Assembly: GCF_001278075.1 (NCBI RefSeq)
Contig: NZ_CP011340.1
Location: 8,243,501-8,307,500, forward strand
Direction of reading: 5' to 3'
Length of the DNA: 64,000 nucleotides
Source: Streptomyces pristinaespiralis
Lineage (GTDB): Bacteria; Actinomycetota; Actinomycetes; Streptomycetales; Streptomycetaceae
The position numbers and the translations under genes were made by a program. Every line of letters starts with the position of its first letter. The first letter of the stretch is position 1. The notes beneath the pieces are model-generated. The model was not told where the DNA came from. It worked only from the letters and a program-made list of their open reading frames with translations, and searched no databases. Shown here piece after piece: positions 34,178 to 64,000 of the stretch.

Positions 34178-34968
34178 CCGCACCGTCGCCGGCGACGCCG
34201 CCGGTCGCCCTGGTCACCGGCGCCACCAGCGGCATCGGCCTCGCCGTCGCCCGCGACCTCGGCCGCCGCGGCCACCGCGTCTTCATCTGCGCCCGCACCG
34301 CCCTGGAGGTCAAACAGACCGTCGAGGACCTCCGCGACGAAGGCCTGGAGGCCGAGGGCGCCGCCGCCGACGTCCGCTGCCGCGACTCGGTGGCCGCCCT
34401 CGTGCGCACCGTCCTGGACACCTACGGACCCGTCACCGTCCTCGTCAACAACGTCGGACGCAGCGGCGGCGGACCCACCGCCGACATCGCCGACGAACTC
34501 TGGTACGACGTCATCGACACCAACCTCAACAGCGTCTTCCTGCTGACCCGCGAAGTCCTCAAGAACGGCGGCCTCGCCGACGCCACCTGGGGACGCATCA
34601 TCAACATCGCCTCCACCGCGGGAAAACAGGGCGTCCTGCTCGGCGCCCCCTACTCCGCCTCCAAGCACGGCGTCGTCGGCTTCACCAAAGCCCTCGGCAA
34701 GGAACTCGCCCCCGCCGGCATCACCGTCAACGCGGTCTGCCCCGGCTACGTCGAGACCCCGCTGGCCGAACGCGTCCGCCAGGGCTACGCCGCCGCGTGG
34801 GACACCACGGAGGAATACGTACAGGAGCAGTTCGAGGCCAAGATCCCCCTCGGCCGCTACACCACCCCCGAAGAAGTGGCCGCCCTGGTCGGCTACCTCA
34901 CCACCGAACACGCCGCCTCCATCACCGCCCAGGCACTCAACGTCTGCGGCGGCCTGGGCAACGTCTGA
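34174..34968 (+). CDS. Type II polyketide C9 ketoreductase, ActIII-like (264 aa)
   Basis: This is very similar to ActIII: NNVGRSGGGPTADIADELWYDV, IINIASTAGKQGV, APYSASKHGVVGFTKALG, NAVCPGYVETP and AQALNVCGGLGNV (shown here as pieces). The SDR catalytic Ser, Tyr and Lys are all present. It reduces the C9 carbonyl of a nascent poly-beta-ketone and so implies that a type II minimal PKS exists in the cluster, although none is in the window. It overlaps the hydroxylase stop by 4 nt and precedes the aromatase gene by 16 bp. Confidence 0.92.
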   Translation: MTAPSPATPPVALVTGATSGIGLAVARDLGRRGHRVFICARTALEVKQTVEDLRDEGLEAEGAAADVRCRDSVAALVRTVLDTYGPVTVLVNNVGRSGGGPTADIADELWYDVIDTNLNSVFLLTREVLKNGGLADATWGRIINIASTAGKQGVLLGAPYSASKHGVVGFTKALGKELAPAGITVNAVCPGYVETPLAERVRQGYAAAWDTTEEYVQEQFEAKIPLGRYTTPEEVAALVGYLTTEHAASITAQALNVCGGLGNV

Positions 34969-34984
34969 AGAAGGAAGAGAAAAG

Positions 34985-35941
34985 ATGTCCGCTGAGCGAG
35001 TGCACGCAACGACGCACGAGGTGAACGTGGCCGCGCCCGCCGGCGTGGTCTACGGCCTGATCTCCGACGCCGTCCAGTGGCCGCTGTTCTTCCCGCCCAA
35101 CGTCCACGTGGAACGCCTGGAGTTCGACGGCGCCAGCGAACGCCTGCGCATGTGGGCCACCGCCAACGGACAGGTCAAGTCCTGGACCTCCCGCCGCGTC
35201 CTCGACCCCGCCCGGCGCCGCATCGAGTTCCGCCAGGAACTGCCCGCCTCCCCGGTGCAGTCCATGGGCGGCACCTGGATCGTCGAACCGCTCGACGCGA
35301 ACCGGTCCAAGCTGACCCTGCTGCACGACTTCACCGTCGCCGGCGACGCCGCCGACGACGTCGCCTGGGTCGAACGCGCCACCGACACCAACAGCCGCGC
35401 CGAACTGGACAACCTCAGCCGGCTCGCCGAACGCTGGTCCCAGCTCGACGACCTCGTCCTGTCCTTCGAGGACTCCGTCCGCGTCAACGGCCCCGCCGAA
35501 CTCGTCTACGACTTCCTCTACCGGGTGGCGGACTGGCCCCAGCTCGTCCCGCACGTCTCCCGCCTGGAGCTGACGGAGGACCAGCCCGGCGTCCAGGTCA
35601 TGGCCATGGACACCGTCACCGCCGACGGCTCCACCCACACCACCGAGTCCGTCCGCGTCTGCTTCCCCCACGCCGGACGCATCGTCTACAAGCAGACCGC
35701 CACCCCGCTGCTGATGGCCGCCCACACCGGCGAATGGTCCGTCGTCCCCGACGAGACCGGCGTCACCGTCACCTCCCAGCACAGCGTCGTCCTGCGCCCG
35801 GAGAACATCGAGTCCGTCCTCGGCCCGGACGCCGACGTGCAGACCGCCCGCCGCTACGTCCGCGAGGCCCTGGGCCGCAACAGCGGCGCCACCCTCGCCC
35901 TCGCCAAGAAGCACGCGGAGAGCGCGGTCCGCGTCCTGTGA
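34985..35941 (+). CDS. Didomain aromatase/cyclase (318 aa)
   Basis: There are two SRPBCC/Bet v1-like domains, as in ActVII/GrhT-type aromatase-cyclases: domain 1 from HEVNVAAPAGVVYGLISDAVQWP, domain 2 from DSVRVNGPAELVYDFLYRVADWP. It cyclises and aromatises the first ring of a C9-reduced polyketide. AGGAAG precedes the ATG. The pairing with an ActIII-type reductase is the classic order. The GTG of the next gene overlaps its stop (GTGA). Confidence 0.9.
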   Translation: MSAERVHATTHEVNVAAPAGVVYGLISDAVQWPLFFPPNVHVERLEFDGASERLRMWATANGQVKSWTSRRVLDPARRRIEFRQELPASPVQSMGGTWIVEPLDANRSKLTLLHDFTVAGDAADDVAWVERATDTNSRAELDNLSRLAERWSQLDDLVLSFEDSVRVNGPAELVYDFLYRVADWPQLVPHVSRLELTEDQPGVQVMAMDTVTADGSTHTTESVRVCFPHAGRIVYKQTATPLLMAAHTGEWSVVPDETGVTVTSQHSVVLRPENIESVLGPDADVQTARRYVREALGRNSGATLALAKKHAESAVRVL

Positions 35942-37740
35942 CCGCACCCGTGACCGCGCCCGCCCCGGCAGCGGCGGGCCACCGACCGAGCACCCCCGGG
36001 CCCGCCACGGGCCCGGGGGCGCACGGCGGCGCCCCGCCCGGCGCCGCCGAGCGGGCCGCCTGGCTGGAGAACCTCCTCGGCGACCCCGACGACCCGCGCA
36101 ACCCGCACGGCTACACACCCCTCCTGGACGCCGACGACCGCCGCGAGATCCCCGCCGCCACCGAAGCGCTGCTCACCGACGCCGGACTCACCGCCGAACT
36201 CGTCCCCCACGAACTCGGCGGCCGCCTCATCCGCCCCGACCTCCTCGCCCAGGTCCTGCGCCCTCTCTTCCGCCGCGACGTCGCCCTCGGCTTCGGCCAC
36301 GGCATCACCTCGCTGTTCGGCGCCTCCGCCGTCTGGGCGGCCGGCGACACCGCACAGCGGGAAGCGACCGCCCGCGTGCTCCTGGCCGGCGGCCGCACCC
36401 CGATCCTCCACCACGAACTCGCCCACGCCAACGCGATCCTGCGCGACGAGTTCACCGCACGACCCACCCCCGACGGCGGCTTCGTCCTGTCCGGACGCAA
36501 GGACGTCGTCATCAACGCCGACCGGGCGGACGCCTACGTCATGTACGCCCGTACGGCGTCCTCGACCGGCCCACGAAGCCACTCCGTGCTGCTGCTCGAC
36601 CCCGAGCGGCTGCCGCCCGGCGGCCTGCGCCGGCTGCCGCGCGCCCTCACCCCGGGCATGCGCGGCAGCCGCTTCGCGGGCCTCGAGTTCACCGACTGCC
36701 CCGCCGGGGCCGACACCCTCGTCGGCGACCTCGGCGACGGCGTCCCGCTCGCCCTGCGCACCTACCAGGTCAACCGCTGCCTCATCCCCGCCACCGTCGT
36801 CGCCGGCGTCGACAGCGTCCTGCGCTTCGCCGTCCGCGCCGCCGTCACCGGACGGCCCGCCGGCGTCCCGCCCCGCCGCTGGCACACCGTGCTGGCCGGC
36901 GTCTTCGCCGACCTGCTCGCCTGCGACAGCATGGCCGTCACCGGACTGCGCGCCCTGAGCCTGCTGCCCGACAGCTCCCACCTGCTCGCCGCCGCCGTCA
37001 AGATGACCATGCCCGACCTGCTCCGCGAGGACCTCGAGGAGCTCTCCACCGTCCTCGGCGCGCACGGCTACGACCGCGGCCCGCGCTACGGCGGCTTCCA
37101 GAAACTCGTCCGCGACCTGCCCGTCGCCGGACTCGGCCACGCCGGCACCGCCGCCTGCCAGGCCGTCATCGTGCCCCAACTGCCCACCCTCGCCCGCCGC
37201 TCCTGGTTCCGCACCGACGAACCGGCCGGCCGGCTGTTCCTGCCCCGGGCGCCGCTGCCCGCCTTCGACTACCGCGCCCTCACCCTCACCGGCAGCGACG
37301 ACGTCCTGACCGCGTCCCTGATCGGCACCGCCGAACGCCTCGCCCCCCTGCGCACCACCTCGGACGCCTGGGCCGCCCTCGCCGACCTCGCCGACGCGTT
37401 CGTCCAGGAGATGCGCGCCCTGCGCGAACAGTGCGCCGCCCTCCCCGACATCACCCACGCCGCACTCGTCGACCCCCGCGTCTGCGCCCTGGCCGACCGC
37501 TACGCCCTGGTCCTCGCGGCCGCCGCCTGCCTGGGCGTGTGGCAGGGCCAGGACGGCACCGGCACCTTCCTGTCCGACCCGGCATGGGCCGTCCTCGCCC
37601 TCACCCGCATCGGCCGCAGACTCGGCGTCCCGGTCCCCGAACTCCCCGGGAACACCACCAAGGCGGTCCTCGAAGAGGTGCTCGCGCGCTACCGGGACCA
37701 CCGCAGCTTCGACCTGTACGACACACGGCTCGCCGGCTGA
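35938..37740 (+). CDS. Acyl-CoA dehydrogenase-like protein of unknown substrate (600 aa)
   Basis: The middle part shows acyl-CoA dehydrogenase features (LHHELAHANAIL, FVLSGRKDVVIN, RGSRFAGLEFTDCP and a helical C-terminal domain), but the sequence is long and divergent and I cannot place the catalytic Glu with confidence. The first about 40 residues are an Ala/Pro/Gly-rich linker. Related proteins occur in aromatic polyketide and lipopeptide clusters as desaturases or hydroxylases acting on acyl carriers. The GTG start overlaps the aromatase stop by 4 nt. It is the last enzyme before the phosphopantetheinyl transferase gene. Confidence 0.65.
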   Translation: MTAPVTAPAPAAAGHRPSTPGPATGPGAHGGAPPGAAERAAWLENLLGDPDDPRNPHGYTPLLDADDRREIPAATEALLTDAGLTAELVPHELGGRLIRPDLLAQVLRPLFRRDVALGFGHGITSLFGASAVWAAGDTAQREATARVLLAGGRTPILHHELAHANAILRDEFTARPTPDGGFVLSGRKDVVINADRADAYVMYARTASSTGPRSHSVLLLDPERLPPGGLRRLPRALTPGMRGSRFAGLEFTDCPAGADTLVGDLGDGVPLALRTYQVNRCLIPATVVAGVDSVLRFAVRAAVTGRPAGVPPRRWHTVLAGVFADLLACDSMAVTGLRALSLLPDSSHLLAAAVKMTMPDLLREDLEELSTVLGAHGYDRGPRYGGFQKLVRDLPVAGLGHAGTAACQAVIVPQLPTLARRSWFRTDEPAGRLFLPRAPLPAFDYRALTLTGSDDVLTASLIGTAERLAPLRTTSDAWAALADLADAFVQEMRALREQCAALPDITHAALVDPRVCALADRYALVLAAAACLGVWQGQDGTGTFLSDPAWAVLALTRIGRRLGVPVPELPGNTTKAVLEEVLARYRDHRSFDLYDTRLAG

Positions 37741-37794
37741 CAGACCGGCCAGGGCGGGGCCGGCACGACCGGCCGCCTTCGGGAGGGGTAAGCG

Positions 37795-38610
37795 ATGAAC
37801 GAGCAGAGGATCAGCACACCGATCCACGTGCCCCGGCCCGCCGGGCCGTGGCAGGGCGTGCACGAGAACCTGACCCGGACGGGAAACGCGGTCGTGCACA
37901 CCACCTGGGGCGAATGGCTGCCCGCCGCGCTCACCGCACCCCGCCTGCGCCGGCTGCTGGGCCGCGACTGGACCCGCTACCGCCGCATCCCCGATGCGAC
38001 GGTGCGCTTCCGCTTCGTCGCCGCCCGGCTGCTGATGAAACACACCGCGGCCGCGGCCCTGCGCGTCGACCCCGAGACCCTCGACCTCGCCTACCGCCTC
38101 GGCGGCCGCCCCTACCTGCGCGGCTTCGACCAGATCGACCTGAGCCTGACCCACACCGGCGACCTCATGGCCGTCGGCCTCAGCCGCCACGGCCGCATCG
38201 GCGTCGACGCAGAACCGGCCGACCGCCGCATGCGGTTCGACCTCCTCCAGGCCCAGATGTGCACCCCCACGGAGGCCGCCGAACTCGCCCCGCTGCCCGA
38301 GCGCGAACAGACCGCCCAGACCCTGCGCCTGTGGACCCTCAAAGAGGCCTACACCAAGGCCCTCGGCCAGGGCATGCGCCTGGGCTTCACCGAGTTCGGC
38401 TTCGGCCTGCGCAGCGGCCGCCTGCTGGCCCCCGACGGCTCACCCGCCACCCGCGGCGAATGGGCCTTCGCCACGCACCCCGCGCTCGGCGGCCGCTACC
38501 TGCTGTCCGTCGCCTGCCACGACGCCGGCCTCGACCCGGCCGACGACACCTCGGCCCGCACCATGCTCGACCCGGGCTTCCTGGCGGCGATGGCGCACCA
38601 CCAGCACTGA
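37795..38610 (+). CDS. Sfp-type 4'-phosphopantetheinyl transferase (271 aa)
   Basis: The enzyme converts apo-carrier proteins to the holo form. The Sfp motifs are IGVDAEP near 137 and LWTLKEAYTKALGQG near 187, with an N-terminal WTRYRRIPDATVRFRFVAARLL pattern. The length is that of the broad-range Sfp group. It likely activates the NRPS carrier domains, the pyrrole-type carrier and any polyketide ACP of this region. The ATG has GGGAGGGG upstream and stands 54 bp after the previous gene. Confidence 0.92.
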   Translation: MNEQRISTPIHVPRPAGPWQGVHENLTRTGNAVVHTTWGEWLPAALTAPRLRRLLGRDWTRYRRIPDATVRFRFVAARLLMKHTAAAALRVDPETLDLAYRLGGRPYLRGFDQIDLSLTHTGDLMAVGLSRHGRIGVDAEPADRRMRFDLLQAQMCTPTEAAELAPLPEREQTAQTLRLWTLKEAYTKALGQGMRLGFTEFGFGLRSGRLLAPDGSPATRGEWAFATHPALGGRYLLSVACHDAGLDPADDTSARTMLDPGFLAAMAHHQH

Positions 38611-38642
38611 CCGGGCCGGGCCGCGCCGGGTCGGCACCGGAA

Positions 38643-38660
38643 GCGCCGGGGCTCCGGCGC
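38643..38660. terminator. Short hairpin between convergent transferase and hemerythrin genes
   Basis: GCGCCGG (38643-38649) pairs with CCGGCGC (38654-38660) around a 4-nt loop, 33 bp after the transferase stop. Moderately convincing terminator. Confidence 0.45.
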
Positions 38661-38749
38661 GAGCGACCGGACCGGGCCGGGGCGGAACCCCGGCATCAGC
38701 GTGAGGACACGGCCGCCCGGCGGACACCACCGCAGCCGCCCGCCCCCGG

Positions 38750-39268
38750 CTACTCCTGCCCGGACACGTCCTGGATGACGTCCTGGAGGACCACGCCGCC
38801 CGGCAGCGGCGCGGACAGGCCGTTCAGGGCCGTGACGATCTTCTTCTCCTCGTACACGAAGTGGGACTCCAACAGGGCCGCCAGACCGTCCAGTTCCTTG
38901 CGCACCTCCTGCGCGGGCAGCGCGCCCTCGCCCGTGCCGAGGCCGCCCAGCAGCTCCTCGATGCGGCGCAGGATGTCCGCCACCGTGTGGTGGTCGTTCT
39001 CCAACTCCTCCAGCACCGGCCGCAGTTCCGGGAACTGCTGCGCCAGCGCGGGGAAGGCGGCGTCGTCCTCCTCGGTGTGGTGGCGGCGCACCGCGGAGCA
39101 GAACGTCAGGCAGTGGGCCCGCAGCTCCCGCGGCCGTTCGCCGCCCTCCAGGAAGGCGTCGACGTCGTCGGCGAGCCGCGCCAGTTCCTCGCGCAGCCAC
39201 AGATGGACCGCGATCAGCTGGTTGCCGAATGCCGCGAGCCGGTCGCCGTGACCGGTGAATGTCTCCAT
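38750..39268 (-). CDS. Hemerythrin-like domain protein (172 aa)
   Basis: This is a four-helix hemerythrin HHE protein: HxxE-type iron ligands appear in HLWLREELARLADD, RAHCLTFCSAVRRHHTEEDDAAFPAL, ENDHHTVADILRRIEEL and LESHFVYEEKKIV. It probably binds a di-iron centre and senses or buffers oxygen or nitric oxide. It has no obvious role in biosynthesis and sits convergent to the transferase gene. Its start region faces the regulator gene. Confidence 0.87.
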   Translation of the reverse strand: METFTGHGDRLAAFGNQLIAVHLWLREELARLADDVDAFLEGGERPRELRAHCLTFCSAVRRHHTEEDDAAFPALAQQFPELRPVLEELENDHHTVADILRRIEELLGGLGTGEGALPAQEVRKELDGLAALLESHFVYEEKKIVTALNGLSAPLPGGVVLQDVIQDVSGQE

Positions 39269-39355
39269 GATCGTCCCATGCCCTCGTCGTGGAGCGCGAT
39301 ACCACCACCGCCCGCCCGGCCCGGTCAACCCGCCCCCGCCTTCAGGCCCGGCGCC

Positions 39356-39373
39356 TCGAGCGGGCCTCGAGCG
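39356..39373 (+). promoter_or_regulatory. Pair of SARP-like heptads upstream of the LuxR regulator
   Basis: TCGAGCG at 39356 and 39367 are 11 bp apart within a repeated CCTCGAGCGG unit. Orientation is forward, toward the regulator gene at 39533, about 160 bp away. An own-cluster SARP could therefore control the regulator. Confidence 0.55.
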
Positions 39374-39532
39374 GTTCTGCCCGGCCCCGTGGTCGGCACC
39401 CCGCGCGAGGCCCCTGACTCCTGAACAGCTCAGCGCCCTCTCGAAGCCGGCTGGAGAAGCCCGGGCCGCCCCACCGGCGGCGGATAGCGTGATCGTGCTT
39501 GACGACCACAAGTGCGGCACAGGGGGCGGGTC

Positions 39533-40282
39533 ATGACGGAAGCAGGAACCGGCCTCGGCCGGACGGCGCCCGCGCACGGCGGCAAGGCCTCCGTCCTGCG
39601 CATGCTGCCCGGCGGGGCGACCGCCGCACCGGGAGTGCGGCTGTTCCTCGTCGGCGGTGACGCGCTCGCCCGGGCCGGGATCCGCTCCCTGCTCGACGGG
39701 CAGGGCGGCATCAGTGTCATAGGGGAGGACGAGCCCGGCCCGCGGGCCCTGGCAGCGTTGCGGGCCCAGGCGCCCGACGTGCTCGTCGTCCACGGGCTGC
39801 GCGAGGCGCACGAGGCCGACGCGCTGCTGCGCGAGGTCGACCCCGGCATACGGGTGCTCACCGTCGGCGGGGCCGAGCCCAAGGGCCGGACCACGGCCGT
39901 CCTGCACGGCCATCTGCCCCACTCCACCACCTCCCAGCAGCTGGCCGCCGCCGTCTCACTGGCCGCCGCCGGCTACTCGCTGACCCGAGGCCCGCTGCCC
40001 CCCACCACCACCGAACCCGCCCCGGCCGCCACGCCGGAGAAGGCCGCACCCCGGCCCCGGGCCGCCGCCACCGTCTCCGACGTGCCGCCCGAGCAGCTCA
40101 CCGGCCGCGAGTGCCAGATCCTCGACCTGGTGGCCCGCGGACTGTCCAACACCGAGATCGCCCAGTCGCTGACGCTGTCCGAACACACCGTCAAGACCCA
40201 TGTGCAGAACCTGCTGAACAAGCTGCGGCTGCGCAACCGCGTGCACGTGGCCATCTACGCCTTCGAGACCGGCCTGCGCTGA
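39533..40282 (+). CDS. LuxR/NarL-family regulator with degenerate receiver domain (249 aa)
   Basis: The C-terminal HTH is clear: [37 protein letters not shown] (two pieces: [18 protein letters not shown] and [14 protein letters not shown]). The N-terminal domain looks like a receiver, but the phosphorylated Asp is missing (the segment reads [12 protein letters not shown]), so it probably works without phosphorylation. No histidine kinase gene is adjacent. An Ala/Pro-rich linker joins the domains. It is transcribed toward the NRPS genes and is the likely pathway-specific regulator of them. The start is ATG 39533. Confidence 0.88.
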   Translation: MTEAGTGLGRTAPAHGGKASVLRMLPGGATAAPGVRLFLVGGDALARAGIRSLLDGQGGISVIGEDEPGPRALAALRAQAPDVLVVHGLREAHEADALLREVDPGIRVLTVGGAEPKGRTTAVLHGHLPHSTTSQQLAAAVSLAAAGYSLTRGPLPPTTTEPAPAATPEKAAPRPRAAATVSDVPPEQLTGRECQILDLVARGLSNTEIAQSLTLSEHTVKTHVQNLLNKLRLRNRVHVAIYAFETGLR

Positions 40283-40391
40283 CGCCCGCACCGGCACATC
40301 AGGAGCGGGTCAGCGCCCCGTCAACCCCTCCCGCGAGGCTGAGCGGGATTCTCGCCGCCCAGCCGCGGACGGCCCGGACCTTGGGGGAAGA

Positions 40392-62710
<22,319 letters not shown>

Positions 62711-62727
62711 ACGATCGGAGACACACC

Positions 62728-64000
62728 GTGCGCACACCGACCCTCGCCGCCGAGGCCCCGGCGACCGACGCCGCCCCCGCCGTCCTCCTGCGTGCTCTGC
62801 CCGCCCGGCCACCCGCCCTGACCGGCGAGTTCACCAAGGACCGGGCGGCCGTCACCGCCTACCTCGACACCACCATGCGGCTCATCGCCGACCTGCCGCC
62901 GCGCACCGAACGCGACCCCGACCGGCAGCGCGACGCGGCCGCCGTCCACGACGGCGCCCACACCCTGCGCCACCGCTTCCTGGCCACCCACGCCGAACGG
63001 GTCTACGCCGAACTCACCGACGGCCTCACCCGCACCCCGCGCCTGGACGAACTGACCGCCCTCGCCGCCCGCCACTTCCCCGGCCTGGTCCCCACCCCCG
63101 CCCAACTGGCCGACGACGCACGCCACATGCAGCGCAACAAGGAAGGCTGGGAGATCGCCGTCGGCATCTTCTTCCAGGCCGTCCTCAGCGCCCCCGCCGC
63201 CGGCAACCACCTGCTGCGCTCCATGCTGCGCCCCACCACCCGCGCCCGGGCCGCCCTGCTGGACTACCAGCTCACCGGCCGCGCCGACCTGGGCATCGCC
63301 ACCGTCACCCGCCGCGACGGCATCGCCCACCTCGAACTGTGCAACGACGAGTTCCTCAACGCCGAGGACGACGCCGCCGTCGAAGCCCTGGAGACCGGCT
63401 GCGACCTGGTGCTCCTGGACCCCGCCAGCCACGTCGGCGTCCTGCGCGGCGCCGCCCAGACCCACCCCGCCCACGCCGGCCGCCGCGTCTTCAGCGCCGG
63501 CATCAACCTCACCCACCTCTACCACGGCGACATCTCCCTCCTCGGCTTCCTGCTGCGCCGCGAAGCCGGCTACATCGCCAAGTTCGTCCGCGGCCTGTGC
63601 CTCGAGGACGGCACGGGCGACACCGGCGACAACTGGTGGCCCGACGCCGACAAGCCCTGGGTCGGCGCCGTCGACGCCTTCGCCATCGGCGGCGGCCTGC
63701 AGATCCTGCCCGTCATGGACCGCGTCGTCGCCGCCGACGACGCCTGGTTCAGCCTCCCCGCCATGGAAGAGGGACTGGTGCCCGGCGTCTCCAACCTGCG
63801 CCTGCTGCACCCGGCCGGCTCCCGCCTCACCCGACGCCTCATCTTCTGGGGCCACAAACTGAACGCCCGCGACCCCGAAGCCGCCGTGATCGTCGACGAG
63901 ACCGCCCCCGCCGACACCATGGACAGCGCCGTCGAACGCGCCGCCCAGCACCTCGACCACCCCGCCGTCGGCGCCAACCGGCGCATGCTCAACCTCGTCG
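62728..64000 (+). CDS. dpgC: DpgC-type 3,5-dihydroxyphenylacetyl-CoA dioxygenase, 3' end beyond window (424+ aa)
   Basis: The product is a cofactor-free oxygenase of the crotonase fold that turns 3,5-dihydroxyphenylacetyl-CoA into 3,5-dihydroxyphenylglyoxylate, precursor of 3,5-dihydroxyphenylglycine. The family features are a helical N-terminal domain (FLATHAERVYAELTDG), DYQLTGRADLGIATV, FSAGINLTHLYHG, and the oxyanion-hole helix AFAIGGGLQI near 320 with MEEGLVPGVSNLR. GTG 62728 follows GGAG and stands 17 bp after the NRPS stop, so it is operonic with it. The frame is open to the window end, so only about 10-20 residues are missing. The dpgA, B, D and aminotransferase genes are expected downstream. 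Confidence 0.9.
   Translation, partial: MRTPTLAAEAPATDAAPAVLLRALPARPPALTGEFTKDRAAVTAYLDTTMRLIADLPPRTERDPDRQRDAAAVHDGAHTLRHRFLATHAERVYAELTDGLTRTPRLDELTALAARHFPGLVPTPAQLADDARHMQRNKEGWEIAVGIFFQAVLSAPAAGNHLLRSMLRPTTRARAALLDYQLTGRADLGIATVTRRDGIAHLELCNDEFLNAEDDAAVEALETGCDLVLLDPASHVGVLRGAAQTHPAHAGRRVFSAGINLTHLYHGDISLLGFLLRREAGYIAKFVRGLCLEDGTGDTGDNWWPDADKPWVGAVDAFAIGGGLQILPVMDRVVAADDAWFSLPAMEEGLVPGVSNLRLLHPAGSRLTRRLIFWGHKLNARDPEAAVIVDETAPADTMDSAVERAAQHLDHPAVGANRRMLNLV

Overview
The window is very GC-rich actinobacterial DNA with Streptomyces-type codon use, GTG/TTG starts, and many 1-11 nt gene overlaps. Every support for the genus is indirect: ActIII-type ketoreductase, SARP-like heptad repeats, large NRPS genes, SNF2/SWIM pair. 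No rRNA, tRNA, CRISPR array, integrase or complete insertion sequence was seen.

Layout. (1) 1-4.8 kb: end of an ABC-2 permease, an SNF2 helicase/SWIM pair, and a small gene broken by an in-frame TGA. (2) 5.0-12.8 kb: a divergent alpha/beta hydrolase and a tight eight-gene operon: stand-alone prolyl-type AMP ligase, carrier protein, TrpD-like phosphoribosyltransferase, TrpA-like lyase, ectoine-synthase-like cupin, acyl-CoA dehydrogenase, transglutaminase-like protein, TrpF-like isomerase. It ends at a strong terminator. The ligase/carrier/dehydrogenase trio matches the pyrrole-2-carboxyl-carrier pathway. The TrpD homologue has lost the anthranilate-binding residues and no TrpC or TrpB is present, so the three Trp-like enzymes appear recruited to another substrate. 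This is the best candidate here for an undescribed pathway. (3) 12.9-16.2 kb: a membrane protein, then NmrA-like, quinone-oxidoreductase-like and SnoaL-like genes. (4) 16.2-24.8 kb: a stress/pentose-phosphate block (HAD, universal stress proteins, Rv2629-type protein, lactonase, alcohol dehydrogenase, G6PDH-like, gluconokinase, a GH15 remnant), bounded by two almost identical terminator hairpins. (5) 24.8-38.6 kb: aromatic-polyketide tailoring functions (two NmrA-like, SnoaL-like, methyltransferase, SDR, a beta-lactamase-fold protein with Cys in place of the catalytic Ser, acyl ligase, ABM monooxygenase, FAD hydroxylase, ActIII-type C9 ketoreductase, didomain aromatase/cyclase, acyl-CoA dehydrogenase-like, Sfp-type phosphopantetheinyl transferase). 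No KS/CLF is visible. (6) 38.7-64.0 kb: hemerythrin-like protein, atypical LuxR regulator, two NRPS genes (2 + 4 modules) and the start of a DpgC-type dioxygenase gene cut by the window end.

How it works together. Reading the adenylation pockets gives Thr; a Val/Abu-like residue that is epimerised; Pro; an N-methylated Phe-like residue; pipecolate; a phenylglycine-type residue; then a thioesterase. That is the order of the streptogramin B depsipeptides (aryl-Thr-D-Abu-Pro-MePhe-Pip-Phg), with the first C domain expected to accept an aryl acid. A DpgC gene directly after the NRPS suggests that the terminal phenylglycine is, or derives from, 3,5-dihydroxyphenylglycine, unlike the pgl route known for pristinamycin. 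Heptad repeats of TCGAGCG type with 11 or 22 bp periodicity, typical of SARP activator sites, occur ahead of several units in parts 3, 5 and 6. They suggest that these belong to one regulon, into which the stress block is interleaved. Interleaving of streptogramin and type II polyketide genes is known from the pristinamycin supercluster; the identity of this strain is not established.
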